Shown piece after piece: positions 63,899 through 64,000 of a DNA stretch of 64,000 nucleotides. Positions within the stretch are counted from its first letter, which is position 1, and every line of letters starts with the position of its first letter. The stretch is from Tersicoccus phoenicis. Its GTDB lineage: Bacteria > Actinomycetota > Actinomycetes > Actinomycetales > Micrococcaceae. Below the pieces are notes generated by a model that saw only the letters and a list, made by a program, of their open reading frames with translations, searched no databases and was not told the origin of the DNA. Made by a program: the position numbers and the translations under genes. The stretch is from NCBI RefSeq assembly GCF_001968835.1, contig NZ_MRDE01000064.1:115285-179284 (forward strand), read 5' to 3'.

Positions 63899-64000
63899 GA
63901 GAATGCCCTTCTGACCTGGGAAGATACGACTTATCTAAGGCACGTATCACCCATTCAAGAAGGGCATCTCGTAGATGCAACTCTCTCACACACTCCCTGC
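63899..64000 (+). mobile_element. left end of an IS1380-like insertion sequence (cut by window)
   Basis: GC content drops sharply to about half. Inverted repeats ATGCCCTTCT (63903-63912) and AGAAGGGCAT (63958-63967) enclose an inner palindrome AGATA-CGACT-TATCT. Just after it a frame starts with the typical N-terminus of IS1380-family transposases. The element end is probably within a few bases of 63899; the rest lies beyond the right edge. Confidence 0.6.
63975..64000 (+). CDS. IS1380-family transposase, first codons only
   Basis: ATG 63975 reads MQLSHTLP, which I recognise as the beginning of IS1380-family (DDE) transposases of actinobacteria. Only eight full codons are in the window, so the call rests on this short motif plus the flanking inverted repeats and base composition. 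Confidence 0.5.

Noticed and set aside
63830..63989. N-terminal membrane-helix extension of the flavodoxin-fold reductase
   Set aside because: It would run backwards through the insertion-sequence end, and the ATG at 63722 has a strong GGAGG and fits the start of the fold.

Overview
The window is one piece of a very GC-rich (about 70% or more by eye) actinobacterial chromosome. Its backbone runs mostly on the minus strand and follows the gene order of Mycobacterium tuberculosis from gpsI/pnp to rpsB (Rv2783c-Rv2891): pnp, rpsO, ribF, truB, rbfA, infB, ylxR, nusA, rimP, proS, an Rv2867c-like acetyltransferase, ispG, rip1/rseP, dxr, cdsA, frr, pyrH, tsf, rpsB and a divergent secreted M23-like gene. 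A free-living or soil actinobacterium of the Pseudonocardiales/Nakamurellales/Geodermatophilales type is plausible, but I cannot name a genus from sequence alone.

Layout. 1-18.4 kb: translation and RNA core (pnp, rpsO, ribF, a coupled truB-membrane-membrane-GNAT unit, rbfA-infB-ylxR-nusA-rimP, proS), with a VIT/CCC1 metal transporter behind a DtxR/IdeR-like box at 14902-14920 and a TSUP permease. 18.5-21.7 kb: a lower-GC accessory island with two back-to-back toxin-antitoxin modules (Phd/RelE and Phd/VapC), an orphan RES-domain protein, a GNAT and a truncated ATPase; two 78-bp direct repeats built of GCCCGAACA palindromes bound most of it. 21.7-24.6 kb: ArsR-VOC operon divergent from a DszC/SfnC-like flavoprotein, then a 25-bp perfect inverted repeat. 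24.7-30.3 kb: the GNAT-ispG-rseP-dxr isoprenoid/protease block and a second TSUP permease. 30.5-31.1 kb: a graveyard with two broken clpP genes.

31.1-46.6 kb holds a catabolic block that interrupts the core order: an ECF41-type sigma factor; a nine-gene operon for branched-chain (probably leucine) breakdown (bkdA-bkdB-bkdC-accD-accA-acyl-CoA dehydrogenase-MaoC-quinone oxidoreductase-CitE) divergent from an Lrp/AsnC regulator; and a DUF485-ActP acetate symporter pair. Both transcription units have CRP/GlxR-like palindromes upstream (43535-43550 and 46578-46591), suggesting cAMP-linked carbon control. 46.7-52.8 kb returns to the core (DivIVA-like protein, cdsA, frr, pyrH, tsf, rpsB, M23-like). 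52.9-64 kb carries a glutaryl-CoA-dehydrogenase-like enzyme behind a TetR-type palindrome, a HicB remnant, a CAU tRNA, a GT4 glycosyltransferase, a DMT transporter, a CDP-alcohol phosphatidyltransferase, a holin-like membrane protein, an SDR/DUF2867 protein, a glutamate-cysteine-ligase-like enzyme, a hydrolase, a flavodoxin-fold reductase, and the left end of an IS1380-like insertion sequence cut by the window edge.

Two habits recur: tight translational coupling through 4-base GTGA/TTGA/ATGA overlaps, and genes whose start codon lies only 6-7 bases after a TAnnnT -10 element with no Shine-Dalgarno, which points to frequent leaderless transcripts.
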